Source of the DNA: Dysgonomonas sp. 520 | GTDB lineage: Bacteria; Bacteroidota; Bacteroidia; Bacteroidales; Dysgonomonadaceae | DNA length: 64,000 nt | Direction of reading: 5' to 3' | Assembly (NCBI RefSeq): GCF_010501095.1 | Contig: NZ_QVMP01000001.1 | Coordinates: forward strand, 186,001-250,000 | Shown: positions 34,742 to 44,864 of the stretch, one piece after another | Numbering within the stretch: position 1 is the stretch's first letter | Layout of the letters: each line of letters begins with the position of its first letter | Program-made: the position numbers and the translations under genes | The notes under the pieces: generated by a model | Seen by the model: only the letters and a program-made list of their open reading frames with translations | What the model was told of the DNA's origin: nothing | The model's database searches: none

Positions 34742-37700
34742 TTAGAAGGTTAAGTTTAATCCAATTGTATATGTCCTTGTAAGCGGATAGGTTGAATAGT
34801 CAACCCCTCTGACTAACGGATTGTTGGGTTCGTAGCTGTTTACATCAGGATTGCCAACATAGTCGGTGAAAGTGCAAAGGTTTTCTATTGTGCCATAGAC
34901 TTTCAGTTTGCGTATACCCAGTTTCTTCAATGCCGACTCGGGCAGCGTATAGCCTAAATAGATATTCTTTATCTTCAAATATGTGGCGTCATAAATACGT
35001 TGGTCGGTCACTGTATTTTCGTTTACGCCATTCGCTCCCAATCCGTAAGGCAGCGGAGTTTTTCCGTCCCAAGACATGTCAACACCCAGTTCGTGAGGTA
35101 TAGGATCACCTCCCCTGTAAGTTTCTTTATAGCAATGCAACCAGTCTACAAGCGAGTTGTTGAAACGTCTTCCCGCATTAATATTCCGTGATGCGAGATA
35201 AAATACATCGCCACCCAACTGACCTTGCAGGAATATACTGAAATCGAAGTTTTTATAAGAAAAACGGTTTGTGAATCCGAATATCAAATCCGGTGTATTG
35301 TTTCCGTAAGGAACACGGTCGTTCTCATCAATTTTTCCATCTTCATTCTGGTCTACAAACTTCAGGTTTCCGGGTATTTGATTGTTCATAACAGGCACTA
35401 AAGGCTGATTTCTGTCATATTTTCCGTCAGGACCTACACCGAAGTCATTTTCTGTCAACAAACCATCGGTACGAAGAAGATAGAACTGGCTGATGGGGCC
35501 ACCTACACGCGTGATGTAGTGAGAATACCATTTCTCGGTGATAAGGTTGTCGTTATCTCCCATATCCAAAACTTTATCCTTTGTCTTAGACAAGTTGAGG
35601 GTTGTAGACCAAGAAAAGTTCTTTGTATCAATATTTTTTGTTGTCAGGTCAATTTCCCATCCTCTGTTTTCAACAGCAGCAGTATTTGTCCGCATGGTTG
35701 TGAAACCTGTTGTTGCAGGAACTGACAGATTGAAAAGCAAGTCTTCTGTTTTGTTGATATAATAGTCGAAATTGAATTGCACTCTGTTCTTGAACAAAGA
35801 CAGGTCGAAACCTAAGTTAGTAGCTTTAGTTGTCTCCCACTTCAAATCGGGGTTTGCCAGATTTTTAGGATACATCCCAACTTGAGCGGTATTTCCATAC
35901 ACTGCGTTGGTTACATCAAATGTCGAAAGATAATCGTTATATCCTATCTGGTCGTTCCCCGACATACCCCACGAAGCTCTCAGTTTCAATAAGTTTATTT
36001 GCTTAATATTCTTCATGAAGTTTTCTTCGTTGATTTTCCAACCACCGGAGAATGACGGGAAGAATGCCCATCTGTTTCCTGAACCAAACCTTGATGATCC
36101 ATCGTACCTGAAAGAAGCTGTAAACAAATATTTACCGGCATAGTCGTAAGACAAACGGCCGAAGAAAGAGGACGTGCGAACAGTATACCGAATGGTAGAA
36201 GCATTGGTGGGGATAGTACCCATATTTAATGTTGGCACACTTTCTAAAGGAAAACCGGAGGCAGCTACATTGGCTCGATATCTTTTAATCTCGTCGGCAC
36301 TTTGCCCTAGCATCAGGTTGACATTATGATTTTTCAAGAATGTGTTGTCGTAAGTCAAAACATTTTGAATCCCCCAGTTATCATAAGTTTCCGAATAACC
36401 GCTACCTGACGATATCTGTCCGCCTGTGGCATTAGGCGCAACCACGTTTTCAGGAACGAAATATTCGTAAGTCGTTGATCTTGAATTATAGTTCAGGATA
36501 GACTTGAACACCAATTGAGGAATAAACTTATACTCTCCCCAAACAGAAGTATTGAAACGGTTCACATCCATATCGTCCGTCACCGACTTCAGCCTTTCGT
36601 ATGGGTTTACGTTGTTCGGATAGGCAGGGTCAAAACCCAGCTCAACAGTACCTTTATCCATCGACATCAGAGGCGGATATTGAAGTGCGGTCAAGATAAC
36701 TTTGTCTTTACCTTCCGACTCGCCCCGTTGCTGTTTTGAGAAAGATGGAGCAAAGCTACCTCCGAATTTCAGTTTGTCCGTAACATTCAATGTTGCATTC
36801 AAGCGAAAATTGATACGTTGAAAACCTGTATTCTTAACAATACCATCCGTACTCAAATATCCCCCCGAAAGGTTTATACTTCCCATTTTACCGGTGCTGG
36901 CAATCGAAAGCTGATAGTTCTGCATCGGAGCAGTGCGCAATATGGCATCCACCCAATCGGTTTGAGGAACATCCGGATTTAGTCTCCAGTCGGGTGTGTC
37001 CGATTGTGGGTTCAACAACCAAGCCTCCGGTATGCGGTCGCCTTCGGGACGTAGTTTATTCGGTATCGACATCGAGTTTGTTCCACCCTTATTCAGGTAC
37101 TGTGCATTAATCATCCATATATTATAAGCAAACCATTCTCTTGGACTCATCACTTCCGGCAGGCGGTCAGCTTGCTGAAAACCGTACGATGCGTCGAATG
37201 TTACAGTAGTAACACCCTCTTTTGCCCGTTTTGTTTCAATCAATACAACACCGTTAGACCCACGAGCTCCATATATTGATGTGGAGGCGGCATCTTTAAG
37301 TATCTGGATAGAAGCAACATCACTTGGGTTGACATCGTTCATCGACTCAGTGATGACACCGTCAATCACATACAAAGGCGTAGAGCTGCTGTTCAGAGAA
37401 TTGTTTCCCCTTATCGTAATTTGCATATCTTCGCCGGGAAGCCCACTCGATGTTTGAGCCTGAATACCCGCAAGTTGCCCGCTGAACAACTGGCTCAGGT
37501 TAGTTACAGGACGTCCTTCAATAGCCTCCGAAGTAATATTAGATGTAGCTATTGTAAGATTAGATTTCTTTACCGAACCATAACCGATAACAACCAGCTC
37601 ATCAAGAGTTTTAGAGTCTTCCTGCAAGGTCATATCTATCTGTGTGTTGTTTTTCACATCCACTTCCTGTTGGCTATAACCTAAATAAGACACTACAAGT

Positions 37701-37930
37701 TTGTCTTTAGGCGATGCCTTAATGGAGTATTTTCCGTCAAAGTCGGTTACAGTTCCGGTTTTCGAATCTTTCACACGCACCGTTGCACCGATAACAGGCT
37801 CGCCGTTGTTGTCTATTATTGTCCCGGTTATTGTTTTTTGCTGTAGAGAAGCATCTTCATTTGTTTGGGCGGATATCCCTATACAAATGAATAATAGAAA
37901 TACTTTACAAAATATTCTAATCGAATTCAT
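34742..37930 (-). CDS. susC: SusC/RagA-like TonB-dependent outer-membrane transporter
   Basis: The 1062-residue protein has a signal peptide (KVFLLFICIGISAQ), a carboxypeptidase-regulatory-like domain (about 32-115, TITGTIIDNNGEPVIGATVR), a TonB-box-like region (LDELVVIGYGSVKKSNLT), the plug with the RagA motif SIYGARGSNGVVLIETK, then the 22-strand barrel, ending in aromatic RTYTIGLNLTF. It imports oligosaccharides across the outer membrane using TonB energy, with SusD as lid. It is the first gene of the PUL operon; a -7 box lies at 38018-38025. No anti-sigma (FecR) interaction domain is seen, fitting control by the HTCS. Confidence 0.96.
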   Translation of the reverse strand: MNSIRIFCKVFLLFICIGISAQTNEDASLQQKTITGTIIDNNGEPVIGATVRVKDSKTGTVTDFDGKYSIKASPKDKLVVSYLGYSQQEVDVKNNTQIDMTLQEDSKTLDELVVIGYGSVKKSNLTIATSNITSEAIEGRPVTNLSQLFSGQLAGIQAQTSSGLPGEDMQITIRGNNSLNSSSTPLYVIDGVITESMNDVNPSDVASIQILKDAASTSIYGARGSNGVVLIETKRAKEGVTTVTFDASYGFQQADRLPEVMSPREWFAYNIWMINAQYLNKGGTNSMSIPNKLRPEGDRIPEAWLLNPQSDTPDWRLNPDVPQTDWVDAILRTAPMQNYQLSIASTGKMGSINLSGGYLSTDGIVKNTGFQRINFRLNATLNVTDKLKFGGSFAPSFSKQQRGESEGKDKVILTALQYPPLMSMDKGTVELGFDPAYPNNVNPYERLKSVTDDMDVNRFNTSVWGEYKFIPQLVFKSILNYNSRSTTYEYFVPENVVAPNATGGQISSGSGYSETYDNWGIQNVLTYDNTFLKNHNVNLMLGQSADEIKRYRANVAASGFPLESVPTLNMGTIPTNASTIRYTVRTSSFFGRLSYDYAGKYLFTASFRYDGSSRFGSGNRWAFFPSFSGGWKINEENFMKNIKQINLLKLRASWGMSGNDQIGYNDYLSTFDVTNAVYGNTAQVGMYPKNLANPDLKWETTKATNLGFDLSLFKNRVQFNFDYYINKTEDLLFNLSVPATTGFTTMRTNTAAVENRGWEIDLTTKNIDTKNFSWSTTLNLSKTKDKVLDMGDNDNLITEKWYSHYITRVGGPISQFYLLRTDGLLTENDFGVGPDGKYDRNQPLVPVMNNQIPGNLKFVDQNEDGKIDENDRVPYGNNTPDLIFGFTNRFSYKNFDFSIFLQGQLGGDVFYLASRNINAGRRFNNSLVDWLHCYKETYRGGDPIPHELGVDMSWDGKTPLPYGLGANGVNENTVTDQRIYDATYLKIKNIYLGYTLPESALKKLGIRKLKVYGTIENLCTFTDYVGNPDVNSYEPNNPLVRGVDYSTYPLTRTYTIGLNLTF

Positions 37931-38017
37931 GTTTTTAATAGGTATTTGTGGTTAACTATCGAAAGAACAATCCTGTGATATTCTTTCATTTTGTATAAAT
38001 ATGGAATACTGAAGTTT

Positions 38018-38025
38018 CAAAGGTA
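38018..38025 (-). promoter_or_regulatory. -7 box for the susC operon
   Basis: The minus strand reads TACCTTTG, fitting TAnnTTTG, 87 bases before the susC start. No -33 TTTG at the ideal distance, which suits an activator-dependent promoter. Confidence 0.5.
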
Positions 38026-38361
38026 TTGTGTCATCATAAGGCAATTTGGTTTTAATAAGATGAAAAAGATATAACAATTACAGATAAATGAATTTAGTTC
38101 GAAATTCTCATTTCCCGGATATCTTTTATTATAAAATGATATTTTTTATGTTAATCCGTGATATATTATAAGAATCGTCTTCAAAACAAAAGTAGTTTCA
38201 AAGGCAGTTTTCATGATGGAAAATCGTATCAAATGGGTGGAAAATCGTATCATTAACACGAAAAACACAACGAAATAGTCCCGGCTTCTATTAAAACACA
38301 ATAATCGGCAGAGTTACCCTAATAATCCTGAAATAATAATTTCTCATTTGTAACTTATAAC

Positions 38362-38369
38362 TATATTTG
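38362..38369 (+). promoter_or_regulatory. -7 box candidate for the pgpH-like gene
   Basis: TATATTTG lies about 110 bases before ATG 38481; the -33 element is poor. Confidence 0.4.
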
Positions 38370-38480
38370 TGAAACCGTCTATATTTTTACGTCAAAAAAC
38401 TAAATGTTTTTCACCGGAATAAAAATCAGGGCATAAACTTTTCCTTTGGCTGAAAGGTTATGTATTATAAATATGGTTTT

Positions 38481-40532
38481 ATGAAGAAATTTAATATAAA
38501 GAAAGGCTTAAATATCCCACCACTTGTTTTTTTTGTGTTGGCAATACTTTTAATCTTAAAATTTGCCCCGCACGAAAGTGAATTCAATTATTCATTTGTA
38601 GAGAATAAACCCTGGAGATATGGCTTGTTACAAGCCACTTTCGATTTTCCCATCAGTAAGTCGGACGATCAGATAAAAAAGGAAAGAGACAGCGTTACCG
38701 CAGCATTTCAGCCATATTACCAGTACAACCAGTCGATTGCACCGGCCTCGATAAAGCATTTTCAAGAAGATGCCCACACACACGAAATTCCGGACGAATA
38801 CGTGAATTATGTGGTAAAAAAGCTGAAAGAAATATACAAAACGGGAATCATATCCATTGAAGAATACGACCGCATAACAGATACCAACGGGCAAAAGCAT
38901 TTTAAACTGAGAGACGAGAACGAAAATATAGCGAAGGTTCAATCATTGACTGACATCTATACATCCAAGCAAGCGTATCAGAAAATACTGAAAGATATGC
39001 CCGCCGTCATGAACCCATTCGAATTGCGTTCTTTAGATTTCAACAACTACCTCTCCGGCAATATTATCTATGATGCCGAAATGTCTCAGAAAGTAATGGA
39101 AGATGCTTTGCAGCAAATATCGTTGGTGCAGGGAATGGTTCAATCGGGGCAGAAAATCATCGACAGGGGCGAGATTGTGGACAGCAGAACATACAGCATC
39201 CTGAAATCGTTGGAGAAAGCCAGTGGCGAACGCTCGCTGAGTGAGTCGTCGCAGCTCTGGCTGACCATTGGGCAAGTGATTATGGTTTCGATATTCATGT
39301 TCTCATTTATGCTCTACTTGTACTTCTTTCGACCTCGTGAATACGCCAACAAGAAGAATCTCATATTTATGTTGTTAACCATAACAACTTTTTGTGTGCT
39401 GACCGGAATCGCCGCCGACTACAAATCGGTAAGTGTCTATGTCATTCCTTTTGCCATTCCGACCATACTGATACGTACTTTCATCGACTCGCGCACAGCG
39501 ATGATGTCGCACATCGTGACGATTCTCATCTGCTCGCTGATGGTTGATTTCCCTGTCGAGTTTATCCTATTGCAATTCCCGATAGGCTTCATCTGTATTT
39601 TCGGATTGAAGGATTTGTCGGAACGTTCGCAGTTGATTCGTTGTTCTTTCCTCATACTATTAGGATATATAATAGTATACGTAGGCTTTGTTTTGTGGCA
39701 AGACAGGGATATTCAGGTATTGCTGAAAAACGGAAAGATGTTTATCTATTTTGGCATCAACTTCATTTTCGTTATGTTCTCTTACCTGTTGGTATATATG
39801 TGCGAAAAGGTTTTTGGCTTCATCTCGGGTGTGAGCATGGTGGAACTGTCGAATATCAACAAACCTCTTTTGCTGAAACTATCGGAAACTGCTCCCGGAA
39901 CATTTCAACACTCGATGCAGGTGGCTAATCTGGCAGCAGCAGCAGCGGTGAAAATAGGTGCGAATGCTTCGTTGGCCAGAACAGGAGCATTGTATCATGA
40001 CGTGGGCAAAATGAAAAACCCGGAATATTTCACTGAAAATCAAAGTCCGGGACAAAGTCCGCATAAAAACCTGTCTTATCTGGAAAGTGCCAGAATTATA
40101 ATAGGTCATGTGGAAGAAGGCGAGAAAATTGCCAAATCATACAATCTGCCTCAGCAAATTATAGACTTTATACTTACTCATCATGGCAAGGGTAAAGCAC
40201 GTTTCTTTTACAACTCATATAAAAATGAACATCCGGACGAGGAAATAGACGAATCGGCATTCACTTATCCCGGTCCTAATCCATTCAGCAAGGAAACAGC
40301 CATACTGATGATGGCCGACACGGTGGAAGCGGCGTCCAGAAGCCTGCCCGAATATTCGGAAGAGTCAATATCCTCATTGGTGAACAAGCTGATAGACTTT
40401 CAGTTGCAAGAGGGATTATTAAAAAACACCCCACTGACATTTAAGGATATAGAAAAAATCAAAGGAGTATTTATTGAAAAACTGATAACAATCTATCATA
40501 CACGGATATCTTATCCCGAATTGAATAAATAA
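38481..40532 (+). CDS. pgpH: PgpH-type HD-domain c-di-AMP phosphodiesterase (7TM)
   Basis: The layout is that of PgpH: a first membrane helix (NIPPLVFFVLAILLILKFAP), an extracytoplasmic 7TMR-HDED domain (about residues 50-260), a block of seven membrane helices (about 265-455, IGQVIMVSIFMFSFMLYLYF onward) and a cytoplasmic HD domain with FQHSMQVANLAAAAAVKIGA, the HD pair in ALYHDVGKMKNPEYF (about 505), ILTHHGKGKARFFY and MADTVEAASRSLPEYSEESI. PgpH enzymes degrade cyclic di-AMP. I start at ATG 38481 (MKKFNIKKG); the track start at 38460 adds seven residues. A weak hairpin at 40539-40567 follows. Confidence 0.9.
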   Translation: MKKFNIKKGLNIPPLVFFVLAILLILKFAPHESEFNYSFVENKPWRYGLLQATFDFPISKSDDQIKKERDSVTAAFQPYYQYNQSIAPASIKHFQEDAHTHEIPDEYVNYVVKKLKEIYKTGIISIEEYDRITDTNGQKHFKLRDENENIAKVQSLTDIYTSKQAYQKILKDMPAVMNPFELRSLDFNNYLSGNIIYDAEMSQKVMEDALQQISLVQGMVQSGQKIIDRGEIVDSRTYSILKSLEKASGERSLSESSQLWLTIGQVIMVSIFMFSFMLYLYFFRPREYANKKNLIFMLLTITTFCVLTGIAADYKSVSVYVIPFAIPTILIRTFIDSRTAMMSHIVTILICSLMVDFPVEFILLQFPIGFICIFGLKDLSERSQLIRCSFLILLGYIIVYVGFVLWQDRDIQVLLKNGKMFIYFGINFIFVMFSYLLVYMCEKVFGFISGVSMVELSNINKPLLLKLSETAPGTFQHSMQVANLAAAAAVKIGANASLARTGALYHDVGKMKNPEYFTENQSPGQSPHKNLSYLESARIIIGHVEEGEKIAKSYNLPQQIIDFILTHHGKGKARFFYNSYKNEHPDEEIDESAFTYPGPNPFSKETAILMMADTVEAASRSLPEYSEESISSLVNKLIDFQLQEGLLKNTPLTFKDIEKIKGVFIEKLITIYHTRISYPELNK

Positions 40533-40538
40533 ACAACA

Positions 40539-40567
40539 AGGGTGGCGAAATAAAACTTCACCACCCT
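40539..40567 (+). terminator. weak hairpin after the pgpH-like gene
   Basis: AGGGTGGCGAA and TTCACCACCCT form an 11-bp stem with one mismatch; only CTTGCTAT follows, so the T run is poor. Confidence 0.4.
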
Positions 40568-40629
40568 CTTGCTATAATATTAAAAACTTGCAGCAGAAGT
40601 CATCTAGACTTTTTCGTTTTATTCAATTT

Positions 40630-40690
40630 TGTCATCCTGAGAGTATCGAAGGATCTGTTTTTTAGATGTTTCACTACGTTCAACATGACA
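40630..40690. repeat. REP-like palindrome, copy 6
   Basis: TGTCATCCTGAGAGTATCGA..GGATCT and AGATGTTTCACTACGTTCAA..CATGACA. It is framed by an outer inverted pair AGTCATCTAGACTTTTT (from about 40597) and AAAAAGTCTAGATGACT (from about 40717). Confidence 0.7.
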
Positions 40691-40744
40691 AAAACTCAAA
40701 AATTAAGTATAATTTAAAAAGTCTAGATGACTTCGTAGATTGGT

Positions 40745-41848
40745 TTATACGTTAAACCTGAAGTGCATTATATCTCCATCCTGAACCACATATTCTTTGC
40801 CTTCCACATTCATTTTTCCGGCTTCTTTCACTGCGGCTTCTGAGCCATAGGTGATGAAATCGTCAAATTTTATAACCTCGGCACGGATAAATCCTTTTTC
40901 AAAATCGGTATGGATAACGCCTGCACATTGTGGAGCTTTCCATCCTGCCGTAAAAGTCCATGCCCGCACTTCCTGCACTCCGGCGGTGAAATATGTTAGC
41001 AATCCCAGAATATTGTATGCTGCCTTAATAAGACGAGCAACTCCCGATTCTTCCAAGCCGATTTCGGAAAGAAACATTTGACGCTCTTCATACGTTTCAA
41101 ACTCGGCTATCTCGGATTCTATTTTAGCCGCAACAATCAAGATGTCGGCATCTTCATCCTTGATGGCTTCACGAACCTGATCTACATATTTGTTTCCGGA
41201 AACTGCGCTAGCCTCATCTACATTACAAACATACAATACAGGTTTGTAGGTGAGCAGGTACAATTCTCTTGCTATTTTTTCGTCTTCCTTGTTATCGAAT
41301 TTTACGGTACGAGCCGATTTTCCTTGCTCAAGGGCATCCTTAAACTGAACCAGGATATCGTAGGCTCGTTTGGCATCCTTGTCACCACCTGTTTTTGCTT
41401 GTTTTTCAACTTTTTGAATACGGGATGTAACCGTTTCCAAGTCTTTCAACTGCAATTCGATATCAATGATTTCCTTGTCACGAACAGGGTCTACACTGCC
41501 ATCGACATGTGTAATATTATCATCATCAAAACAGCGCAGCACATGCAATATCGCATCTGTCTCGCGAATGTTTCCCAAAAACTTGTTACCTAGTCCTTCG
41601 CCTTTGCTGGCACCTTTCACCAGTCCGGCTATATCTACAATTTCTACTGTGGTAGGGAGTATGCGGTTTGGCTTCACCAATTCAGCCAATTTGTTCAACC
41701 GTTCGTCCGGAACAGTAATCACACCTACATTGGGTTCGATAGTGCAGAATGGAAAATTTGCAGATTGTGCTTTTGCGTTCGATAAGCAATTGAAAAGAGT
41801 CGATTTACCAACATTCGGAAGCCCGACTATGCCACATTGTAATGCCAT
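40745..41848 (-). CDS. ychF: OBG-type ATPase YchF
   Basis: The 367-residue protein has the nucleotide-binding loop GIVGLPNVGKSTLFNCLSNA at residues 6-25, the switch-like DIAGLVKGASKGEGLGNKFL, the coiled-coil arm in the middle (ELQLKDLETVTSRIQKVEKQ) and the C-terminal TGS domain (LTYFTAGVQEVRAWTF to DGDIMHFRFNV). YchF binds ATP in preference to GTP and associates with ribosomes; it affects stress responses in E. coli. Length is normal. A -7 box is at 41877-41884. Confidence 0.95.
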   Translation of the reverse strand: MALQCGIVGLPNVGKSTLFNCLSNAKAQSANFPFCTIEPNVGVITVPDERLNKLAELVKPNRILPTTVEIVDIAGLVKGASKGEGLGNKFLGNIRETDAILHVLRCFDDDNITHVDGSVDPVRDKEIIDIELQLKDLETVTSRIQKVEKQAKTGGDKDAKRAYDILVQFKDALEQGKSARTVKFDNKEDEKIARELYLLTYKPVLYVCNVDEASAVSGNKYVDQVREAIKDEDADILIVAAKIESEIAEFETYEERQMFLSEIGLEESGVARLIKAAYNILGLLTYFTAGVQEVRAWTFTAGWKAPQCAGVIHTDFEKGFIRAEVIKFDDFITYGSEAAVKEAGKMNVEGKEYVVQDGDIMHFRFNV

Positions 41849-41876
41849 TATTTCGTTTATTTATTTTTTGAGCATG

Positions 41877-41884
41877 CAAAGGTA
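41877..41884 (-). promoter_or_regulatory. -7 box for ychF
   Basis: The minus strand reads TACCTTTG, 28 bases before the ATG at 41848. Confidence 0.5.
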
Positions 41885-42148
41885 ATGAAAATTTATAGAA
41901 ATGAATTGAAATAACACTTTACTCCATATAATATCTGTTCATTTGGGCATTTAAATGTAATTAAATTACTTATCAGGCGGATAATAAGATAGAAAAAACA
42001 AAAAAATATGTTTACTTTGCAAGCTAAATTATTTTTTCATACTAAAATAAGGTCACAGACCTGTTTATTGCTTTGGTAAATAAAATACCCTTAGCAAGTT
42101 ACAACTTAGAAATATATCGTTAAATTCTTCAATTACTTATATTAATTT

Positions 42149-43687
42149 ATGGCACAAGAGGACGTTTTTAAGAAGATTGTATCGCATTGTAAAGAATACG
42201 GATTTGTTTTTCAATCGAGTGAAATATATGATGGTTTGAGCGCAGTCTACGATTATGGGCAGATGGGCGTTGAACTGAAAAATAATATAAAAAAATATTG
42301 GTGGGATAGCATGGTGCTGCTCAACGATAATGTTGTGGGGATAGACTCTGCCATCTTTATGCATCCAACCATCTGGAAAGCCTCAGGCCACGTTGATGCT
42401 TTCAACGATCCTCTGATTGATAATAAAGATAGCAAGAAGCGTTATCGTGCCGATGTATTGATTGAAGATTATCTGGCAAAGATTGACGAGAAAATAGACA
42501 AGGAAGTAGAAAAGGCTGCTAAAAGGTTTGGTGACAGCTTTGATGAAGCAATGTTCCGCGAAACTAACCCTCGTGTTCTCGAAAACAAAGCGAAACGTGA
42601 CGAGGTTCATACCCGTTTTGCCAAGGCTTTGAACGACAGCAATCTGGAAGAATTACGCAATATTATTGTCGATTGTGAAATTGTGGACCCGATCAGCGGA
42701 ACTCGCAACTGGACAGAAGTACGCCAGTTCAACCTGATGTTTGCAACAGAAATGGGGTCTACTGCCGACGGGGCAATGAAAGTATATCTACGTCCCGAAA
42801 CAGCTCAGGGTATTTTCGTAAACTTCCTGAATGTACAGAAAACAGGACGGATGAAAATCCCTTTTGGCATTGCGCAAATAGGTAAGGCTTTCCGTAACGA
42901 GATTGTTGCCCGTCAATTTATTTTCCGCATGCGTGAATTTGAGCAAATGGAGATGCAGTTCTTTGTTCGTCCGGGCGAAGAGTTGGAATGGTTTGCAAAA
43001 TGGAAAGATGTGCGCATGAAATGGCATAAGGCTTTAGGATTCGGCGACAAAAAATACCGTTTTCACGACCATGACAAACTGGCTCATTATGCTAATGCGG
43101 CAACAGATATCGAGTTTGAAATGCCATTCGGATTTAAAGAGGTTGAGGGTATTCACTCCCGCACCGATTTCGATTTGGGAAGCCACGAGCAATATTCAGG
43201 AAAAAAACTACAATATTTCGATCCGGAATTGAATAAATCATATACTCCTTATGTGATCGAAACCTCGATAGGTGTAGACCGCATGTTTTTGTCAACCGTA
43301 TCGGCAGCATACACAGAGGAAACTCTTGAAAATGGAGAAACTCGTGTTGTACTGAAACTTCCTGCACCATTGGCACCAATCAAATTAGGAGTATTCCCTC
43401 TTGTGAAAAAAGATGGTTTACCCGAAAAAGCGCGTGAGGTGATAGACAGTTTGAAGTTCGATTTTAAATGTCAGTATGATGAAAAAGACAGTATCGGAAA
43501 ACGCTATCGTCGTAGCGATGCCATCGGAACGCCATATTGCGTGACTGTGGATCATCAGACTTTGGAAGATAACACCGTAACGATCCGTTACCGCGACACA
43601 ATGGAACAGGAACGTGTTGCTATTGATAAACTGGCAGAGATAATAGGAGATAAAGTAAGCATGAAAGGCTTATTGAAAAGCCTGTAA
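42149..43687 (+). CDS. glyQS: glycine--tRNA ligase (single-chain, dimeric type)
   Basis: The 512-residue enzyme is the single-polypeptide alpha2 type of GlyRS, as in eukaryotes and many Bacteroidota. Class II motif 2 is seen in AFRNEIVARQFIFRMREFEQ, motif 3 in TSIGVDRMFLSTVSAAYTEE, and the glycine-specific WKASGHVDAFNDPL and YLRPETAQGIFVNFLNVQ are present. The C-terminal 110 residues form the anticodon-binding domain (LAPIKLGVFPLVKK). It charges tRNA-Gly. It is followed after 75 bases by thiL on the same strand. Confidence 0.96.
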   Translation: MAQEDVFKKIVSHCKEYGFVFQSSEIYDGLSAVYDYGQMGVELKNNIKKYWWDSMVLLNDNVVGIDSAIFMHPTIWKASGHVDAFNDPLIDNKDSKKRYRADVLIEDYLAKIDEKIDKEVEKAAKRFGDSFDEAMFRETNPRVLENKAKRDEVHTRFAKALNDSNLEELRNIIVDCEIVDPISGTRNWTEVRQFNLMFATEMGSTADGAMKVYLRPETAQGIFVNFLNVQKTGRMKIPFGIAQIGKAFRNEIVARQFIFRMREFEQMEMQFFVRPGEELEWFAKWKDVRMKWHKALGFGDKKYRFHDHDKLAHYANAATDIEFEMPFGFKEVEGIHSRTDFDLGSHEQYSGKKLQYFDPELNKSYTPYVIETSIGVDRMFLSTVSAAYTEETLENGETRVVLKLPAPLAPIKLGVFPLVKKDGLPEKAREVIDSLKFDFKCQYDEKDSIGKRYRRSDAIGTPYCVTVDHQTLEDNTVTIRYRDTMEQERVAIDKLAEIIGDKVSMKGLLKSL

Positions 43688-43762
43688 ATAATAAAATAAT
43701 TTGAGCCATTAAGTCTCCGGTTTATTTTCGAGGGCTTAATGGTTTGTTTTTTTATAGAAAAG

Positions 43763-44803
43763 ATGAAAAGAACAGAAATAGCAGAATTGGGTGAGTTTGG
43801 ATTGATCGAACATCTAACAAAAAATATAAAATTAGTCAATTCCAGCTCCGAAAAAGGTGTTGGAGACGATGCTGCCGTGATGTCGTATCCCGACAAGAAA
43901 GTATTGATGACAACCGATCTGTTGCTGGAGGGAATACATTTCGATTTGATGTATGTTCCGATGAAGCATTTAGGATATAAGTCGGCAGTCGTGAATTTTT
44001 CCGACATCTATGCAATGAACGGCCAACCTAAGCAAATAACCGTATCGCTAGGCATTTCTAAACGTTTCTCGGTGGAAGATCTTGACGAGTTTTATGAGGG
44101 ATTGTCTCTTGCCTGCCAGCATTATGGCGTAGACATCGTTGGGGGAGACACATCTTCTTCTTTAACCGGATTAACGATCAGTATTACATGTATAGGCGAG
44201 GCCGAAGATGACAGAATTGCATATAGAAACGGAGCCAAGAACACTGATTTGATTTGTGTGACAGGCGACCTTGGTGCTGCTTACATGGGACTTCAACTTT
44301 TAGAAAGGGAAAAGGCTGTTTTCAAAGGTGAAGCGGACTTTGCTCCTGATTTTTCAGGGAAAGAGTACCTATTGGAGAGACAACTGAAGCCGGAAGCCAG
44401 AAAAGATATTATTGAGTTATTTGAGTCAAATGGTATAGTTCCAACTTCTATGATCGATATTTCAGACGGATTGTCTTCGGAAGCGATGCATATATGCAAG
44501 CAAAGTGGTGTCGGATGTCGTATATTTGAAGAGCGCATTCCGATTGATTACCAAACGGCTGTTATGGCAGAACAGTTTAACATGAATGTGACCACTGTTG
44601 CATTGAATGGCGGAGAGGATTACGAATTATTATTTACAATTCCTCTTTACATGCATGAAAAAATATCCGAATTGAAGGATAAAGGTATCCATGTAATTGG
44701 TCATGTGACGGATATATCGTTGGGTATGTGTCTACAAACGCGAGATAACACAGAAATAGAATTGAAAGCCCAAGGTTGGAATACATTGAATTCAAAAAAA
44801 TAA
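43763..44803 (+). CDS. thiL: thiamine-monophosphate kinase
   Basis: The protein carries the ThiL signature: EFGLIEHL near the N-terminus, VGDDAAVMSYPDKKVLMTTD with the magnesium-binding DD, LLLEGIHFDLMYVPMKHLGY, GGDTSSSLTGLTISITCIGE and, further on, MIDISDGLSSEAMHICKQSG and LNGGEDYELLFTI. It phosphorylates thiamine phosphate to thiamine diphosphate, the final step of cofactor synthesis. I prefer ATG 43763 (MKRTEIAELG) over the track start at 43739. It is the last chromosomal gene before tRNA-Phe and the mobile island. Confidence 0.94.
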   Translation: MKRTEIAELGEFGLIEHLTKNIKLVNSSSEKGVGDDAAVMSYPDKKVLMTTDLLLEGIHFDLMYVPMKHLGYKSAVVNFSDIYAMNGQPKQITVSLGISKRFSVEDLDEFYEGLSLACQHYGVDIVGGDTSSSLTGLTISITCIGEAEDDRIAYRNGAKNTDLICVTGDLGAAYMGLQLLEREKAVFKGEADFAPDFSGKEYLLERQLKPEARKDIIELFESNGIVPTSMIDISDGLSSEAMHICKQSGVGCRIFEERIPIDYQTAVMAEQFNMNVTTVALNGGEDYELLFTIPLYMHEKISELKDKGIHVIGHVTDISLGMCLQTRDNTEIELKAQGWNTLNSKK

Positions 44804-44814
44804 TTGATTTTTTA

Positions 44815-44845
44815 TTTGGAGTTTATAAAATATGTCCTATCTTTG
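44815..44845 (+). promoter_or_regulatory. promoter of tRNA-Phe, full consensus
   Basis: TTTG (44815-44818), 19 bases, TATCTTTG (44838-44845). This is an exact TTTG-N19-TAnnTTTG promoter about 20 bases before the tRNA. Confidence 0.85.
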
Positions 44846-44864
44846 CACACGCAAATAAGGCAAT

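Larger units (their letters stand above)
37931..38480. other. divergent promoter region between susC and the pgpH-like gene
   Basis: No gene is seen in 550 AT-rich bases. It holds the -7 boxes of both neighbours and a short direct repeat (AAATCGTATCA occurring twice near 38220-38255), which could bind the PUL regulator. Confidence 0.5.
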
